Part shown: piece after piece, positions 52,630-61,958 of the stretch
How the letters are laid out: each line of letters starts with the position of its first letter
Position numbering within the stretch: position 1 is the first letter of the stretch
NCBI RefSeq assembly: GCF_003569045.1
Contig: NZ_BFCB01000002.1
Location: 372,001 to 436,000, forward strand
Length of the DNA stretch: 64,000 nucleotides
Source of the DNA: Aggregatilinea lenta
Lineage (GTDB): Bacteria; Chloroflexota; Anaerolineae; Aggregatilineales; Aggregatilineaceae
Reading direction: 5' to 3'
Notes under the pieces: model-generated
What the model saw: the letters and a program-made list of their open reading frames with translations, nothing else
Told to the model about the DNA's origin: nothing
The model's database searches: none
Made by a program: the position numbers and the translations under genes

Positions 52630-54882
52630 TTAGCTGCCCGCTGCCTCGGTGGCGATCTCAGTCGCGGCGGGCGTCTCCGCCGGAGCCATCGCCTCGGTCG
52701 CCTCGACCGTCGCGTCCATCGCGGGCGCTTCCGTGGCAGCCGGCGCGGCCTCGGTCAGGACCGGAGCGGCTTCCGTCGCGGCGGGTTCTTCCGTTCCGGC
52801 GGACGCAGCGGCTTCGGTCGCGGCAGGCGTCGCTTCAGCGCTGGCGGCGAGGTTCGCTTCGTACTCGGCCAGCATGTTGAACACGGCGTCGCGCTGCGTG
52901 GTCGCCATCGCGTCGTAGTCCGACATCGCGTATGGGGCCTCGCGCAGCGTTTCCAACGACGAGCGGTCGAAGAAGTGCCACAGCAGGGCACGCACCATCG
53001 GATTCTCGAACGACGCCTCGCTGAAATAGTAGCTGACCGGGAAGGACAGCGCGTACGTGCCGTCCGCCAAAGTCTCCGGCGACGGCGCGACGCACCCATC
53101 GCCCGCGTCAATCGCCACGAGGTTCACGTCCGCCTCGCTGCCTTGCAGTGCGCTCCACCACAGGTAGGTGACGCCGCTGCTGGCGTTCTCTGCGTCCTGC
53201 GCGGTGTTGGCCACGCCCTGCGCGCGGTAGAGCGCATCGGCGTTGGTCAGCGCATCCATGCGCGGCACAAAGGTAAGGTCGTGGGTCAGCGCCTGAATCA
53301 GGTAGTCCGTCTCGCCGGAGCTGAGCGGCGGCATGACCAGCAGGAACGGCTGCTCCGGCCAGTCGGGATTGATCTCGCTCCACAGCGTAACGGGCGTGCC
53401 CTTCACTTCCTGCCCGGCGCTGGCATCTGCACTGGCGTCGGCGGCTTCTTCGGTCGCGGCAGGCGCGGCCTCGGTGGCCACAGGCGATTCTGTCGCGGCG
53501 GGTTCTTCCGTCCCAGCAGGCTCTATAGCGGCGCTGGCCGATTCTGGCAAGCCCGCGCTGATCAGCGTGGCGACTTCGTCAGCGGTCATACACTGCGCCC
53601 AGTCGTTACCGGGCGCGACGGCGATCACGAGCGCTTCCACGCCGAGGTCGATCGCGTAGGTATCGATCCCGTTGCTCTGGCACAGATCGAACGCTTCGTC
53701 GCTCGCCGGAGCAGCCGCCTGGAGCACGTCCACCTCGCCAGAGCACAGGGCCATCCAGCCTGCATCGTTGCCGAGCGGACTTTGGTCCACGGTGGCGGCG
53801 GTGAACTGCGAGGTGAAGTCCCGCACGATCGCGTTCGTCACCGGGTACAGCAGCGACGATCCGCCAATCGAGACGGCGCCCGCGTCGGTGGTCAGCACGT
53901 TGACCGGCGTCGTTGCGCGGGAGAAAGTGCGGCCCGTGCGCCCGGTCTGGACGTTCAGCACGCCAGTGTGATATGTGTCTTTGGTGGGCACGGAATAACC
54001 CTGTTCCGCCGCCACAGCGGGCGCGCCCGCTTCGTCTTCCAGCGCGAACTCGACGAACGCCTGCACGTCGTCACGCTCGGCGCTGGCCGCGTTCACGGTG
54101 AGGTACACCGGGTGCGCCAGCGCGTAGGAGCCGTCCTCGACCGTTTCGAGTGCCGGGGCGACACACTCGCCGCCGTCCTGGCTGATCGAGACGGGCGTCA
54201 CCGCGCCGTCCGCCGCTTCATAGTCGGCCAGCGACAGGTAGCCCAGGCCCTTCTCGCCGGGCGTGTTCACCGCGTCGAGGATCCCGGCGGTGTCGAGGCT
54301 GGTGTCGATGCCCTCGCGCAGATCCCCGGCGGGCAGCAGCGAGGCGAACAGCAGCGCACTCGCGCTGTCGTCTTCGGGGCCGAAAAACACCACCGGACCC
54401 GTCAGCGAGGTCGAGCCGAGGTCTTCCCACAGTACTTCCGGCTCCGCGCCCAGCGAAAACACCGACTCGACCTGGCTTTCGTCCAGGCAGGTCAGCGTCG
54501 CCGCCGGGTCGGCCACCAGCACGATCGCTTCGTAGGCCAGCACCGTCTCGATGAAGCTGGCGCCGCTCGACGTACACGCCGACACCTGCGCATCCGTCAT
54601 CGGCTCGGTGGACATCACCATGTCGGCTTCTCCGGCGCACAGCGCCTCAAAGCCCAGGCTCGGTCCCTGCGCGTCGATGAGAATGTCCGCGTCGTCGTTC
54701 TGCGCGACGTAGGCGTCGCGGATCGCGGACAGAAGTGGTTCGAGCTGGAGCGAGCCTTGAATCACCATCTGGGACGGCTCGTCATCCTGCGCAGACACTG
54801 TAAACGAGGTAAATGGAAGAGCCAGCGACACCACAAGACTCGCTAATAACACTGGCCGGAGGACGCGCCACACCGATGGCAT
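52630..54882 (-). CDS. Secreted tandem PstS-like (PBP_like_2) substrate-binding protein
   Basis: The 750-residue protein has a signal peptide (VLLASLVVSLALPFTSFTVSAQ) and two periplasmic-binding-like units. Unit 1 (about 35-340; VIQGSLQLEPLLSAIRDAY, DMVMSTEPMTDAQ, GLGYLSLADYEAA) and unit 2 (about 360-680; SIGGSSLLYPVTNAIVRDF, VDVLQAAAPASDEA) both follow the phosphate-binding pattern. A TEEPAATE linker interrupts unit 2, and a similar 65-residue repeat ends the protein. Each unit ends with TLADGTYALSFPVSYY or TVEDGSYALAHPVYLT. No pst transporter is adjacent. AAGGAGA precedes ATG 54882. Confidence 0.85.
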   Translation of the reverse strand: MPSVWRVLRPVLLASLVVSLALPFTSFTVSAQDDEPSQMVIQGSLQLEPLLSAIRDAYVAQNDDADILIDAQGPSLGFEALCAGEADMVMSTEPMTDAQVSACTSSGASFIETVLAYEAIVLVADPAATLTCLDESQVESVFSLGAEPEVLWEDLGSTSLTGPVVFFGPEDDSASALLFASLLPAGDLREGIDTSLDTAGILDAVNTPGEKGLGYLSLADYEAADGAVTPVSISQDGGECVAPALETVEDGSYALAHPVYLTVNAASAERDDVQAFVEFALEDEAGAPAVAAEQGYSVPTKDTYHTGVLNVQTGRTGRTFSRATTPVNVLTTDAGAVSIGGSSLLYPVTNAIVRDFTSQFTAATVDQSPLGNDAGWMALCSGEVDVLQAAAPASDEAFDLCQSNGIDTYAIDLGVEALVIAVAPGNDWAQCMTADEVATLISAGLPESASAAIEPAGTEEPAATESPVATEAAPAATEEAADASADASAGQEVKGTPVTLWSEINPDWPEQPFLLVMPPLSSGETDYLIQALTHDLTFVPRMDALTNADALYRAQGVANTAQDAENASSGVTYLWWSALQGSEADVNLVAIDAGDGCVAPSPETLADGTYALSFPVSYYFSEASFENPMVRALLWHFFDRSSLETLREAPYAMSDYDAMATTQRDAVFNMLAEYEANLAASAEATPAATEAAASAGTEEPAATEAAPVLTEAAPAATEAPAMDATVEATEAMAPAETPAATEIATEAAGS

Positions 54883-55402
54883 AGATAAATCTCCTTCGAA
54901 TTGACCGTAATCAGTAAATCCCACGCGCTCCACGCGCATCCGGGAGGGGTACCGCCGGATAAGTATACAGCATACTCCCGCCTGCCGTCAGCGGTGAGCT
55001 TGGCGCTGTGCCTGGGGATCGGCCCGCGCGTGGGAGCCATACGCCGAAAAGATTGTACACCCCCGCTGAAATCTGTCCACAGAAAGGCCGCGATCAGCGG
55101 TTAGCTGGTTGCAGTGAGCCAACATCAAAGGCAAAGATCGCGTATTGTAGGGGCCTCGTTTAGTTTTGGATCGGGCTATACTCTAGCTGTGCCGGATGCG
55201 CTCGCGTGCCCAGGAGCCGCGCCCATGCTATGGCGAACAGGTGTATTCGTTCATTATGTGGAACGCCCGAAGCAAATCGTAGGGGTCGATGGCCGCAGGG
55301 GATAGGGCTTGTCCTACCCGGTTTCTCCCTTGGCGGGCGGGGCAAGCCGCCCCTACGAAGAACGCTTGCATTGATGTTTATGTCACTCCAGGAGCCGCGC
55401 CG
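54883..55402. other. Intergenic gap with repeats and an upstream mini-ORF
   Basis: A minus-strand start region lies near 54883-54900. A possible -10 TATACT (55177-55182) for the plus strand and a duplicated 14-bp ribosome-site region (55210-55223 and 55387-55400) bracket B repeats. A 27-codon ORF from ATG 55224 follows the first copy. Nothing else coding was seen. Confidence 0.55.
55210..55400 (+). repeat. Duplicated CCAGGAGCCGCGCC start region flanking B repeats
   Basis: The 14-bp sequence occurs at 55210-55223 and 55387-55400, each followed by ATG (at 55224 and 55403). Between them lie B-type palindromes (55279-55357). The arrangement resembles an insertion within a translation start with local duplication. 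Confidence 0.6.
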
Positions 55403-56086
55403 ATGACGTCACAACCGGAACCCTCCCGCTCGCGCGGGCCGCTGGCCGCACTGTGGTGGCGGCTGGTAAGAGTCGGCTTCCGGCTGCTTTACAACGAGCT
55501 GGCTTTCACCTACGACGCCGTGTCATGGGTCGTCAGCCTGGGCCAGTGGCGCGCGTGGCAGCGCGTTGCGCTGCGCCACCTGGACGCCCCACCCGGCGCG
55601 ACGATCCTCGATCTGGCGCACGGCCCCGGCAACTTTCACCTGGATCTGCGCGCGGCGGGCTATCGCGCGGTCGGGCTGGACCTCAGCCGCTCGATGGGGC
55701 GCATCGCCGGGCGCAAGCTGCGCCGCCACCATCTCGTCCCGGTCCTGGCGCGCGGACGGGCGCAGGCGCTGCCCTTCCCCGACGCCGTGTTCCCCGCCGT
55801 GATCAGCACCTTCCCCACCGAGCTCATCATCGATCCGGCCACGCTGCGCGAGGTGTACCGCGTGCTGCGCCCCGGCGGGCGGCTGATCGTGGTCTTCAGC
55901 GGCACGCTGACGCAGGGCGGCGCGGCCAAAGACGCGCTCGAACTGGCCTACCGCGCCACGGGGCAGCGCGGCCCCTGGCCGGTGGATGTCGAGGAGCGGC
56001 TGCGCGCGGCGGGGTTGGAAGGTCAAATTGCGTTCGAGGCGCTGCCGCACAGCGTGGTACACTTATTCACAGCCAACAAGCCCTGA
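55403..56086 (+). CDS. Class I SAM-dependent methyltransferase
   Basis: The 227-residue protein has motif I ILDLAHGPGNFHLDL, acidic loop VGLDLSRSM, motif IV FPAVISTFPTELIID and motif V/VI LREVYRVLRPGGRLIVVFSG, a UbiE/Methyltransf_11-type core. The usual GxGxG is HGPGN. An N-terminal helix (FRLLYNELAFTYDAVSWVVSLG) resembles the lid of lipid/quinone methyltransferases, so a hydrophobic substrate is likely. AGGAG precedes ATG 55403. It is 70 bases from the next gene. Confidence 0.87.
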   Translation: MTSQPEPSRSRGPLAALWWRLVRVGFRLLYNELAFTYDAVSWVVSLGQWRAWQRVALRHLDAPPGATILDLAHGPGNFHLDLRAAGYRAVGLDLSRSMGRIAGRKLRRHHLVPVLARGRAQALPFPDAVFPAVISTFPTELIIDPATLREVYRVLRPGGRLIVVFSGTLTQGGAAKDALELAYRATGQRGPWPVDVEERLRAAGLEGQIAFEALPHSVVHLFTANKP

Positions 56087-56156
56087 TCCCGCGCGCCCAA
56101 CTGCATAAAACCCTGACCCGCACCGTTCGCCGCCACATCACACGTCAGGAGCAGAG

Positions 56157-57026
56157 ATGTCCCGCAAAACCGCACCGCTCTTTATCAGCATCGCCTTGAT
56201 TGCCGCGATCGCCCTGATCGCCGCGCCGGGATCGCGCCTGATGGCGCAGGACGGCACGCCCGAATCGGACGACGCGATCGCGTTGCACCCCATCAGCGAA
56301 ATCGTGGACGGCGACCTGAACATTACGGACTTCGCCAACGACGGCACGGCTCGCCTGCCGCTGACCACGAGCGTGCCGGTTGCCTGCACGTTGGTCTACG
56401 GCACGACGCCCGCCTTCGGATCGCTGACGCTCGATCAGGATATGGCGGGCGGATCGCACAGCGATCACAATCCGCTGCTTTCGGGGCTGGAGCCGGAAAC
56501 GACCTACTACTTCCGCGTGCAGGGCGTGGACAACGCGGGCAACATTTACGTCTCGGACGTGATGACGTTCACCACCCCGCCCCAGGACGATACGCCGACC
56601 ACCAACCTCGCTTCGCCGGGGCTGGGCGCGCAGATCACCGGCTACAGCAGCGCCTACGGTGACGCTGCACCGGACGAGACGTGGGGCGCGGCCAGCGCGT
56701 TCGACGACAGCCCGAACACGGCATGGTCCAGTGACGGCGACGGAAACGACGCGTGGATCGAGGTCGAGCTGGCGCAGCGCTCGCACGTCACGCGGCTGGC
56801 GTTCTGGTCGCGCATTATGAACGACGGCACATCGCAGGTGTTCGAGTTCACCGTCACCGCCGACGGCAAGGAGACGTACGGGCCGTACACCCTGCCGGAC
56901 GCGGACGCCGGGCACGCGTTCGAGGTGGACTTCGAGGCGACGACACTGCGTTTCGACCTGATCGACACCAGCGGCGGCAACACGGGCGCGGTCGAGATCG
57001 GCGTTTACGGCGATCCGGTGGAATAA
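56157..57026 (+). CDS. Secreted protein with Fn3-like and discoidin-like domains
   Basis: The 289-residue protein has a signal peptide (LFISIALIAAIALIAAPGSRLMAQ), a purple-acid-phosphatase-N/Fn3-like domain (about 45-140; LEPETTYYFRVQGVDNAGN) and an F5/8-type discoidin-like domain (about 150-288; ASAFDDSPNTAWSSDGDGND, WIEVELAQRSHVTRLAFWS). Such modules bind carbohydrates on the surface. No catalytic domain is present. AGGAGCAGAG precedes ATG 56157. Confidence 0.83.
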   Translation: MSRKTAPLFISIALIAAIALIAAPGSRLMAQDGTPESDDAIALHPISEIVDGDLNITDFANDGTARLPLTTSVPVACTLVYGTTPAFGSLTLDQDMAGGSHSDHNPLLSGLEPETTYYFRVQGVDNAGNIYVSDVMTFTTPPQDDTPTTNLASPGLGAQITGYSSAYGDAAPDETWGAASAFDDSPNTAWSSDGDGNDAWIEVELAQRSHVTRLAFWSRIMNDGTSQVFEFTVTADGKETYGPYTLPDADAGHAFEVDFEATTLRFDLIDTSGGNTGAVEIGVYGDPVE

Positions 57027-57030
57027 ACGC

Positions 57031-57076
57031 GACCTCACCCCCTGCCCTCTCTCCAATCTGGGTTGGAGAGGGGGAA
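57031..57076 (+). repeat. A-half repeat without a B half
   Basis: GACCTCACCCCCTGCCC and a TCTCCAATCTGGGTTGGAGA palindrome follow the discoidin gene. No B half lies downstream. Confidence 0.75.
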
Positions 57077-57123
57077 AGCCAATGCGGCAAGTAAGAGTTG
57101 TGGTCGCGGTCTGCATCGCGCAC

Positions 57124-57156
57124 AAAAAAGCCCCCGGCACAGTGCCAGGGGCTTTT
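57124..57156. terminator. Bidirectional terminator between convergent genes
   Basis: AAGCCCC-CGGCAC and GTGCC-AGGGGCTT form a strong hairpin with A- and T-tracts on both sides, serving both the discoidin gene and DUF1385. Confidence 0.88.
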
Positions 57157-57185
57157 GTATGCGCGTGTCGAGTGCGGAGCGCCGA

Positions 57186-58295
57186 TCAATCCGCAGCGGC
57201 AACCGGCATATCCGTCGCGGCGACAGGAGCCGCTGCATGCACAGGAACCGGCTGCGCCGCGCGCTCGGCGGCCAGGACGTGCTCAAATGCGGCGATGCCA
57301 ACCTCGCACATGGTCAGGTCCGGCTCGCGCGTGGTCAGGTGCTGCAAGGCCAGATTCGGCCTCGTGATCAGGCGTATGATCGGGTTATCCAGGTGCTTGG
57401 CCGTGAAGCGGATGAACTCGTAGGCAATGCCCGCGATGGGGAAGATCAACCCAATGCGCGAGAGCAGCAGCAGGAAGATATTGCTGGGGCGCCCGGTGAG
57501 CATGTGGATCAGCACGGAGAGCACGACCAGCGTCAGCAGGAAGGCCGTGCCGCAGCGCGGGTGCTCGATCGGGTACGTCGATACCGTCTCCGGCGTCAGC
57601 TCCGCCCCGGCTTCGTAGGCGTTGATGGTCTTGTGTTCCGCGCCGTGATAGCCGAACAGGCGCTTGACGTCCTTCATCTGCCCGATGGCCCAGATGTAAC
57701 CAACCAGCAGCGAGAGCTTGATCACGCCCTCGACCGCGTCGGCGAACAGGCGGCTGTCCATGCCGGACACTTCGCGCACGCCCGCCGACAGCGCCGCGGG
57801 CAGCACGAAGAACAGGCCGATGCCCATGCTGAGTGAGACGATCACGAGGCCCATCCCGGCGGCGCTCTCCATCGAGAACTCGACGTCTTCTTCTTCCGAC
57901 AGCGCCACGTCCGACGACCAGAGCAGCGCGCGCGTGCCCAGGCCGAGTGAGTCCCACAGGGTCACCAGCCCGCGCACGAACGGCATGCGCGCGATGCGGC
58001 CCCGGTAGAGCGTGGCGTTGAGCGGAATCTCTTTGACTTCGATGCCGCCCTGCACTTCGGTCGTTTCAATCTTGCCGCTGTACGGGCCAGCGAGGCGCAC
58101 GCCGTCCACCAGCACGGCCTTCCCGGCAACGGTCGCCGCGCAGGGGCCAAGCGCCGCGCCCGCCGGTTCGACCGAGATCTGCTTACGATTGGGCTTGCGG
58201 GCGGCAACCGCGGCGATATAGCGCCCGCGCATCATCACGCCCTCGATGACGGCCTGCCCGCCATACGAAAACTGTAACGGCTTCTGCTCTGCCAT
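57186..58295 (-). CDS. DUF1385/YqhQ-like membrane protein
   Basis: The 369-residue protein has a soluble N-terminus starting FSYGGQAVIEGVMMRG (the DUF1385 hallmark), about five TM segments in the central part (VIVSLSMGIGLFFVLPAAL; LSLLVGYIWAIGQMKDVKRL) and the conserved YHGAEHKTINAYEAG and HPRCGTAFLL motifs. The role of the family is unknown; the HG-EHK and RCGT motifs suggest a metal site. The C-terminal 60 residues are Ala/Pro-rich. ATG 58295 has GGAG 13 bases upstream; the longer TTG frame to 58403 is unlikely. Confidence 0.9.
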   Translation of the reverse strand: MAEQKPLQFSYGGQAVIEGVMMRGRYIAAVAARKPNRKQISVEPAGAALGPCAATVAGKAVLVDGVRLAGPYSGKIETTEVQGGIEVKEIPLNATLYRGRIARMPFVRGLVTLWDSLGLGTRALLWSSDVALSEEEDVEFSMESAAGMGLVIVSLSMGIGLFFVLPAALSAGVREVSGMDSRLFADAVEGVIKLSLLVGYIWAIGQMKDVKRLFGYHGAEHKTINAYEAGAELTPETVSTYPIEHPRCGTAFLLTLVVLSVLIHMLTGRPSNIFLLLLSRIGLIFPIAGIAYEFIRFTAKHLDNPIIRLITRPNLALQHLTTREPDLTMCEVGIAAFEHVLAAERAAQPVPVHAAAPVAATDMPVAAAD

Positions 58296-58410
58296 CTCTA
58301 ATTGCGCTCCTCGGTCCAGTGATGCCGCGTCCGACCGCACCATTGTGCCGCGCCCGTGCCCGGCATGCAAGTTGATTCGCGTATAGAGAGCGGGACGCTG
58401 CAATGAGAAA

Positions 58411-58500
58411 CCTCACCCCCAGCCCCTCTCCAATCGGATTGGAGAGGGGAGACACGCAAATCTCCGGTGATTTTGTAGGAGTGGGTTTGCAACCCGGCCC
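58411..58500 (+). repeat. Composite A-B intergenic repeat, copy 6
   Basis: The A half (58411-58453) has the TCCAATCGGATTGGA core. The B half (58475-58500) is GTAGGAGTGGGTTTGCAACC. The spacer is about 21 bases and shares GTGATTxTGTAGG with copy 4. Confidence 0.78.
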
Positions 58501-58557
58501 GCATTTGCGTACCCGACTTTAAGGTTAAACAGCCCCTGGCGCGGCGGTTTCGCACAG

Positions 58558-59733
58558 TTACTTTTGCTGCGCGGCGCGATTAGCGTAGGTGGTCATGCCC
58601 ATGACCGCCAGCAGCAGCACACCGACGATGCCATACGCCGCCTGGATTCCGGCCTCGTCCGCGACCGCGCCCAGGATCTGCGGACCGCCGAAGATCGCCA
58701 CACCCGCGCCCGCCATTACGCGCCCGCTGGCCTCGTCGGAGTGATCCGCACCGACGCCGACGGCCAGAGACATCAGCAGCGGGAACAGATTGCACACGCC
58801 CAGCCCAGCTACAAACAGCCCGGCGACCATCACCACATTGGCGGGCGCGATCCAGAATCCCAGGAAGCCCGCTAGCGTGATGCCGATGGCAATCCGCAGC
58901 AGGCGGTTCGGCTCGATCCGGCGCGACAGGCGGCTGGCTCCGAAGCGCCCGGTCACCATCGCCAGGAAGTACAGCGACATCAGCATCGACGCGTCCGCAC
59001 GGCGCAGCCCGCCCACGGAGGTCATGTAATCTGCGCCCCACACCACGAATGACCATTCGATCGCCACGCCGATCACCAGCGTCGCCCAGTAGATCCAGAA
59101 CAGGCGCGGCAGCGTGCCCCGCCGCGACCGCTTGACCGGCGCCGCCGTCTCTTCGGCGGGCAAAGGCATCGGATCGCGCCGCCAGACGAGATAGGCGACC
59201 GCCCACACCAACACCGCCGTATAGAGCGCGCTGCGCCACCCGATCCCAATACGCTGCAAGCCGCCGACCAGCAGCGGCGCGAGGCCCGCGCCGATGCTCG
59301 CGCCGACGTTCGACTCGGTCAGCGCGATGGTACGCAGCGGGCCGTGCCGGTCCGCCAGCCCGGACTGGATGCACGTGATCAGGAACGTGCCGACGAAGCC
59401 CATCATCCACGCCCCGGCGATGGTAATGGCCGGGTGCATACCGATCGCCAGGATCAGCGCGCCGAGCGCCATGCCCGCGCCGCCACCCCAGAAGACCCGC
59501 CAGCGTCCCCAACGGCGCACAGCGCCATCGGCCAGAAAGCCCGACATGATCATGCCGATCGCCAGCGCGCTCGAATGCAGCGCCCCTTCGGAATAGTTGA
59601 GATGCAGCTCGTCACGCAGGAAGGGCATCAGCGGGCCGACGATCGCCTGCAGGTACGAAAAAAATGCGAGCATTAAGTAGGCAAGCCATGTGAAACGGTC
59701 GCGGGTGAACACCGCGCTGGGTGAAATGGACAT
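58558..59733 (-). CDS. Major facilitator superfamily transporter
   Basis: The 391-residue protein has about 12 TM segments and the MFS A-motif GFLADGAVRRWGRWR between TM2 and TM3, with a Pro/Glu/Ala/Arg central loop (PLPAEETAAPVKRSRRG). A weaker second copy (GRFGASRLSRRIEPNRLL) begins the C-half. The substrate is not evident. It lies 19 bases after the GNAT gene and may be co-transcribed with it. Confidence 0.92.
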   Translation of the reverse strand: MSISPSAVFTRDRFTWLAYLMLAFFSYLQAIVGPLMPFLRDELHLNYSEGALHSSALAIGMIMSGFLADGAVRRWGRWRVFWGGGAGMALGALILAIGMHPAITIAGAWMMGFVGTFLITCIQSGLADRHGPLRTIALTESNVGASIGAGLAPLLVGGLQRIGIGWRSALYTAVLVWAVAYLVWRRDPMPLPAEETAAPVKRSRRGTLPRLFWIYWATLVIGVAIEWSFVVWGADYMTSVGGLRRADASMLMSLYFLAMVTGRFGASRLSRRIEPNRLLRIAIGITLAGFLGFWIAPANVVMVAGLFVAGLGVCNLFPLLMSLAVGVGADHSDEASGRVMAGAGVAIFGGPQILGAVADEAGIQAAYGIVGVLLLAVMGMTTYANRAAQQK

Positions 59734-59752
59734 TTCTGCTCGCTTGTGTCGG

Positions 59753-60754
59753 TCAGGAATGAGTCAGGATACGAAGTCCCATCGTCTGGTGATCGGCGGG
59801 CCGGGCAAACCCGGCGTCCTCCGCCGCAATCACCAAGGCGGGCTGCCAGTGTGGAACGCTCAATTCGACGCGGTGACCGGGGCCGAGCCCCAGCAGCTCG
59901 CCCAGAGTGTGCCGCACCAGGTACGGCGCGAGCGCGGGATGCGCCGGATCGAGCGCGATGCGCAGGTTATGGCGGCCTCCGCTGCGTGTGCGCGCGCCAA
60001 ACCCGGCGCTGGCGACCACGCCGCCGTCCGGCCCGCGCAGAATGACTTCCTGGCTTTGCGTACCGGTCGCCGCGCGCATGACCGGCATCAGCAGGCGTGC
60101 CGGACCCGGCTGGCGAAAGCGGCCCTGCTCCACCGGCTGGTAGACCGCGACATCTGGCGGGGTGATGCGCTGCATCAGGTCGAAGCGCGGCTCCCATTCG
60201 AAGGTGGACGAGGGTTCGAGCGTGTAGCCGTCCGGCAGCCCGACCGGCTCCGGTACACGGTCGCCCTCGTGGACCAGCTCCGCTTTGGTAGCGAAGTGCG
60301 AGAAGCCGAGCCGCTCGTACAGCGCGTAGGCCGGGGTATTGCCCGCCACCACGTCGAGCGTGATCACCGCCGCGCCGCGATCGCGGGCGTAGTCCATGCA
60401 GGCCTCGACCAGCCCCCGCGCGATGCCCCGCCGCCGGTACGCAGGCAGCACGGCCACGTTGGCGATGTACCAGTGGTCGGTGGTGCCCTGCCGCATCACG
60501 TTCGACAGGCCAACGACCTGCCCGTCTTCCTCCCAGACGAAGCCACGCAGCACGTCCCGCAGCGCAGGCGAGAACCACCCGGCCACGCGCAGCAGCGGCC
60601 AGACGCGGCGGACGCCGCGCAAGGCGTCCGTCATCCCCTCCAGCTCGTCGGGCTGAATGCTCCACGCCTCGTTATCGGGATAATGGAACGCCTGCGGAAT
60701 CAGATCGACCAGCAGCGAGACGTCGTCCGGCAGTTTGAATGCACGCAGCGGCAT
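59753..60754 (-). CDS. GNAT-family N-acetyltransferase, possibly two domains
   Basis: The 333-residue protein has an N-terminal GNAT domain (about 1-170; acetyl-CoA motif VLPAYRRRGIARGLVEACM and YERLGFSH). The C-terminal half resembles a degenerate second GNAT (VVASAGFGARTRSGGRHNLRIALDPAHPALAPYL, then late LVIAAEDAGFARPADH). It acetylates a small molecule or peptide amine. ATG 60754 follows GGTGAG; the extended frame to 60820 lacks a ribosome site. Confidence 0.87.
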   Translation of the reverse strand: MPLRAFKLPDDVSLLVDLIPQAFHYPDNEAWSIQPDELEGMTDALRGVRRVWPLLRVAGWFSPALRDVLRGFVWEEDGQVVGLSNVMRQGTTDHWYIANVAVLPAYRRRGIARGLVEACMDYARDRGAAVITLDVVAGNTPAYALYERLGFSHFATKAELVHEGDRVPEPVGLPDGYTLEPSSTFEWEPRFDLMQRITPPDVAVYQPVEQGRFRQPGPARLLMPVMRAATGTQSQEVILRGPDGGVVASAGFGARTRSGGRHNLRIALDPAHPALAPYLVRHTLGELLGLGPGHRVELSVPHWQPALVIAAEDAGFARPADHQTMGLRILTHS

Positions 60755-60870
60755 GAGGTTGCTCACCAGTTGGCGCCGGGACTCCGCACACCCCGTCCAG
60801 GCTCGACGCCTGCAGCCCAAACGTCAGGAGACTTTTGCAGGTTCTTTACTCAACTACCCATTTTACCTCT

Positions 60871-60878
60871 GCTACAAT
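60871..60878 (+). promoter_or_regulatory. Extended -10 promoter of the LysM lipoprotein gene
   Basis: TG-C-TACAAT places transcription start near 60886, some 20 bases before ATG 60907. No good -35 is visible, as expected for an extended -10. Confidence 0.5.
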
Positions 60879-60906
60879 GTCTGTACCGCTAATTGAGGAC
60901 ACTCCG

Positions 60907-61836
60907 ATGCTGAAACGCCCATTCTGGCTGGTCGCCGCCGCGTTGATGGTGGCGAGCCTCGCCTGTTCGCTCTCGTCAGGGGACGACGACCGCGCGGCGA
61001 TTGACACGGCCACGCCCGCGCCGACTGCCATATCCGCCCTGCCTTCGCCCACGCCCGCCAATACGGCTGCGCCGACCCAGGCTCCGGCGGCGACGGCGGC
61101 CCCGATCCAGACCAGCGCGCCCAACTGCACCGTGCGCAATGACTGGCCGACCCTAGTGGTGACCAGCGGCGACACCCTGAGCGGGATCGCGCTGGCGACG
61201 GGCAGCACCGTGCAGCAGTTGAGGAGCGCCAACTGCCTGAGCAATGCCAACGCGATTGAGGTCGGGCAGACGCTGCACGTGCCCGCGCTGCCGCCGCCCA
61301 GCCCCGTCCCAACGCCCGCACAACTCTGCGCAAACCGGTGGTTCTTCACCTTCGCGCAGGGGAAATGGGATCTGCTAGGGACCTGTCCCGATCCGGTGAT
61401 CCAGGTGGATGCTGTCGGGCAGGACTTCGAAGGCGGGCGCGCCTACTGGTACGCCGCGCCGCCGGGTAGCAGCGATCCGCGCGGCACGGTGTGGATCATC
61501 TATAACGACGGCTATTGGGAAACTTACCCGGACACGTGGCAGTCCGGCGAGATGGAATCCGACCCCGGCATCACGCCGCCCGCCGGGCGCTACCAGCCCG
61601 TGCAGCGGATCGGCAAGGTGTGGCGCGACAACCCCGACGTACGCGCCACGCTCGGCTGGGCGTACAGCCCGCAGCAGGCGTTCGCCGGGCGCATGCAGCA
61701 GCCGAGCGGCAGCGACGCGGCCTGGGGCGACCAGACCCGCTACTGGTACATCGACCACGGCGCGTGGGGCCTCGTACTGCGGCTGTACTCGGTGGATATG
61801 GGGCCGAACGTGTGGGAAGTCGCCGGGGAATATTAG
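60907..61836 (+). CDS. Lipoprotein with LysM domain
   Basis: The 309-residue product has a lipobox (MVASLAC) after a short signal, a Thr/Pro/Ala linker, and a LysM domain (about 78-128; LVVTSGDTLSGIALATGSTV, QLRSANCL, VGQTLHVP). A C-terminal domain of unknown type (about 145-305) with many aromatic residues follows (RAYWYAAPPGSS, WETYPDTWQSGE, WVLRLY). It should sit at the cell surface bound to peptidoglycan. TGAGGA precedes ATG 60907. Confidence 0.87.
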   Translation: MLKRPFWLVAAALMVASLACSLSSGDDDRAAIDTATPAPTAISALPSPTPANTAAPTQAPAATAAPIQTSAPNCTVRNDWPTLVVTSGDTLSGIALATGSTVQQLRSANCLSNANAIEVGQTLHVPALPPPSPVPTPAQLCANRWFFTFAQGKWDLLGTCPDPVIQVDAVGQDFEGGRAYWYAAPPGSSDPRGTVWIIYNDGYWETYPDTWQSGEMESDPGITPPAGRYQPVQRIGKVWRDNPDVRATLGWAYSPQQAFAGRMQQPSGSDAAWGDQTRYWYIDHGAWGLVLRLYSVDMGPNVWEVAGEY

Positions 61837-61859
61837 AAGCCGCCAAGGGTCAGTGAGCA

Positions 61860-61954
61860 GACCTCACTCCCGGCCCCTCTCCAACCAAGTTGGAAAGGGG
61901 AAACAAGCAACTACACGCCAGGTTCGGTAGGGGCGATGCACGAATTGCGCCTAC
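61860..61954 (+). repeat. Composite A-B intergenic repeat, copy 7
   Basis: The A half is 61860-61905 with the TCCAACCAAGTTGGA core. The B half (61927-61954) is GTAGGGGCGATGCACGAATT plus GCGCCTAC. The spacer is about 21 bases. It lies between the convergent LysM lipoprotein and GT39-like genes. Confidence 0.78.
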
Positions 61955-61958
61955 CGTT

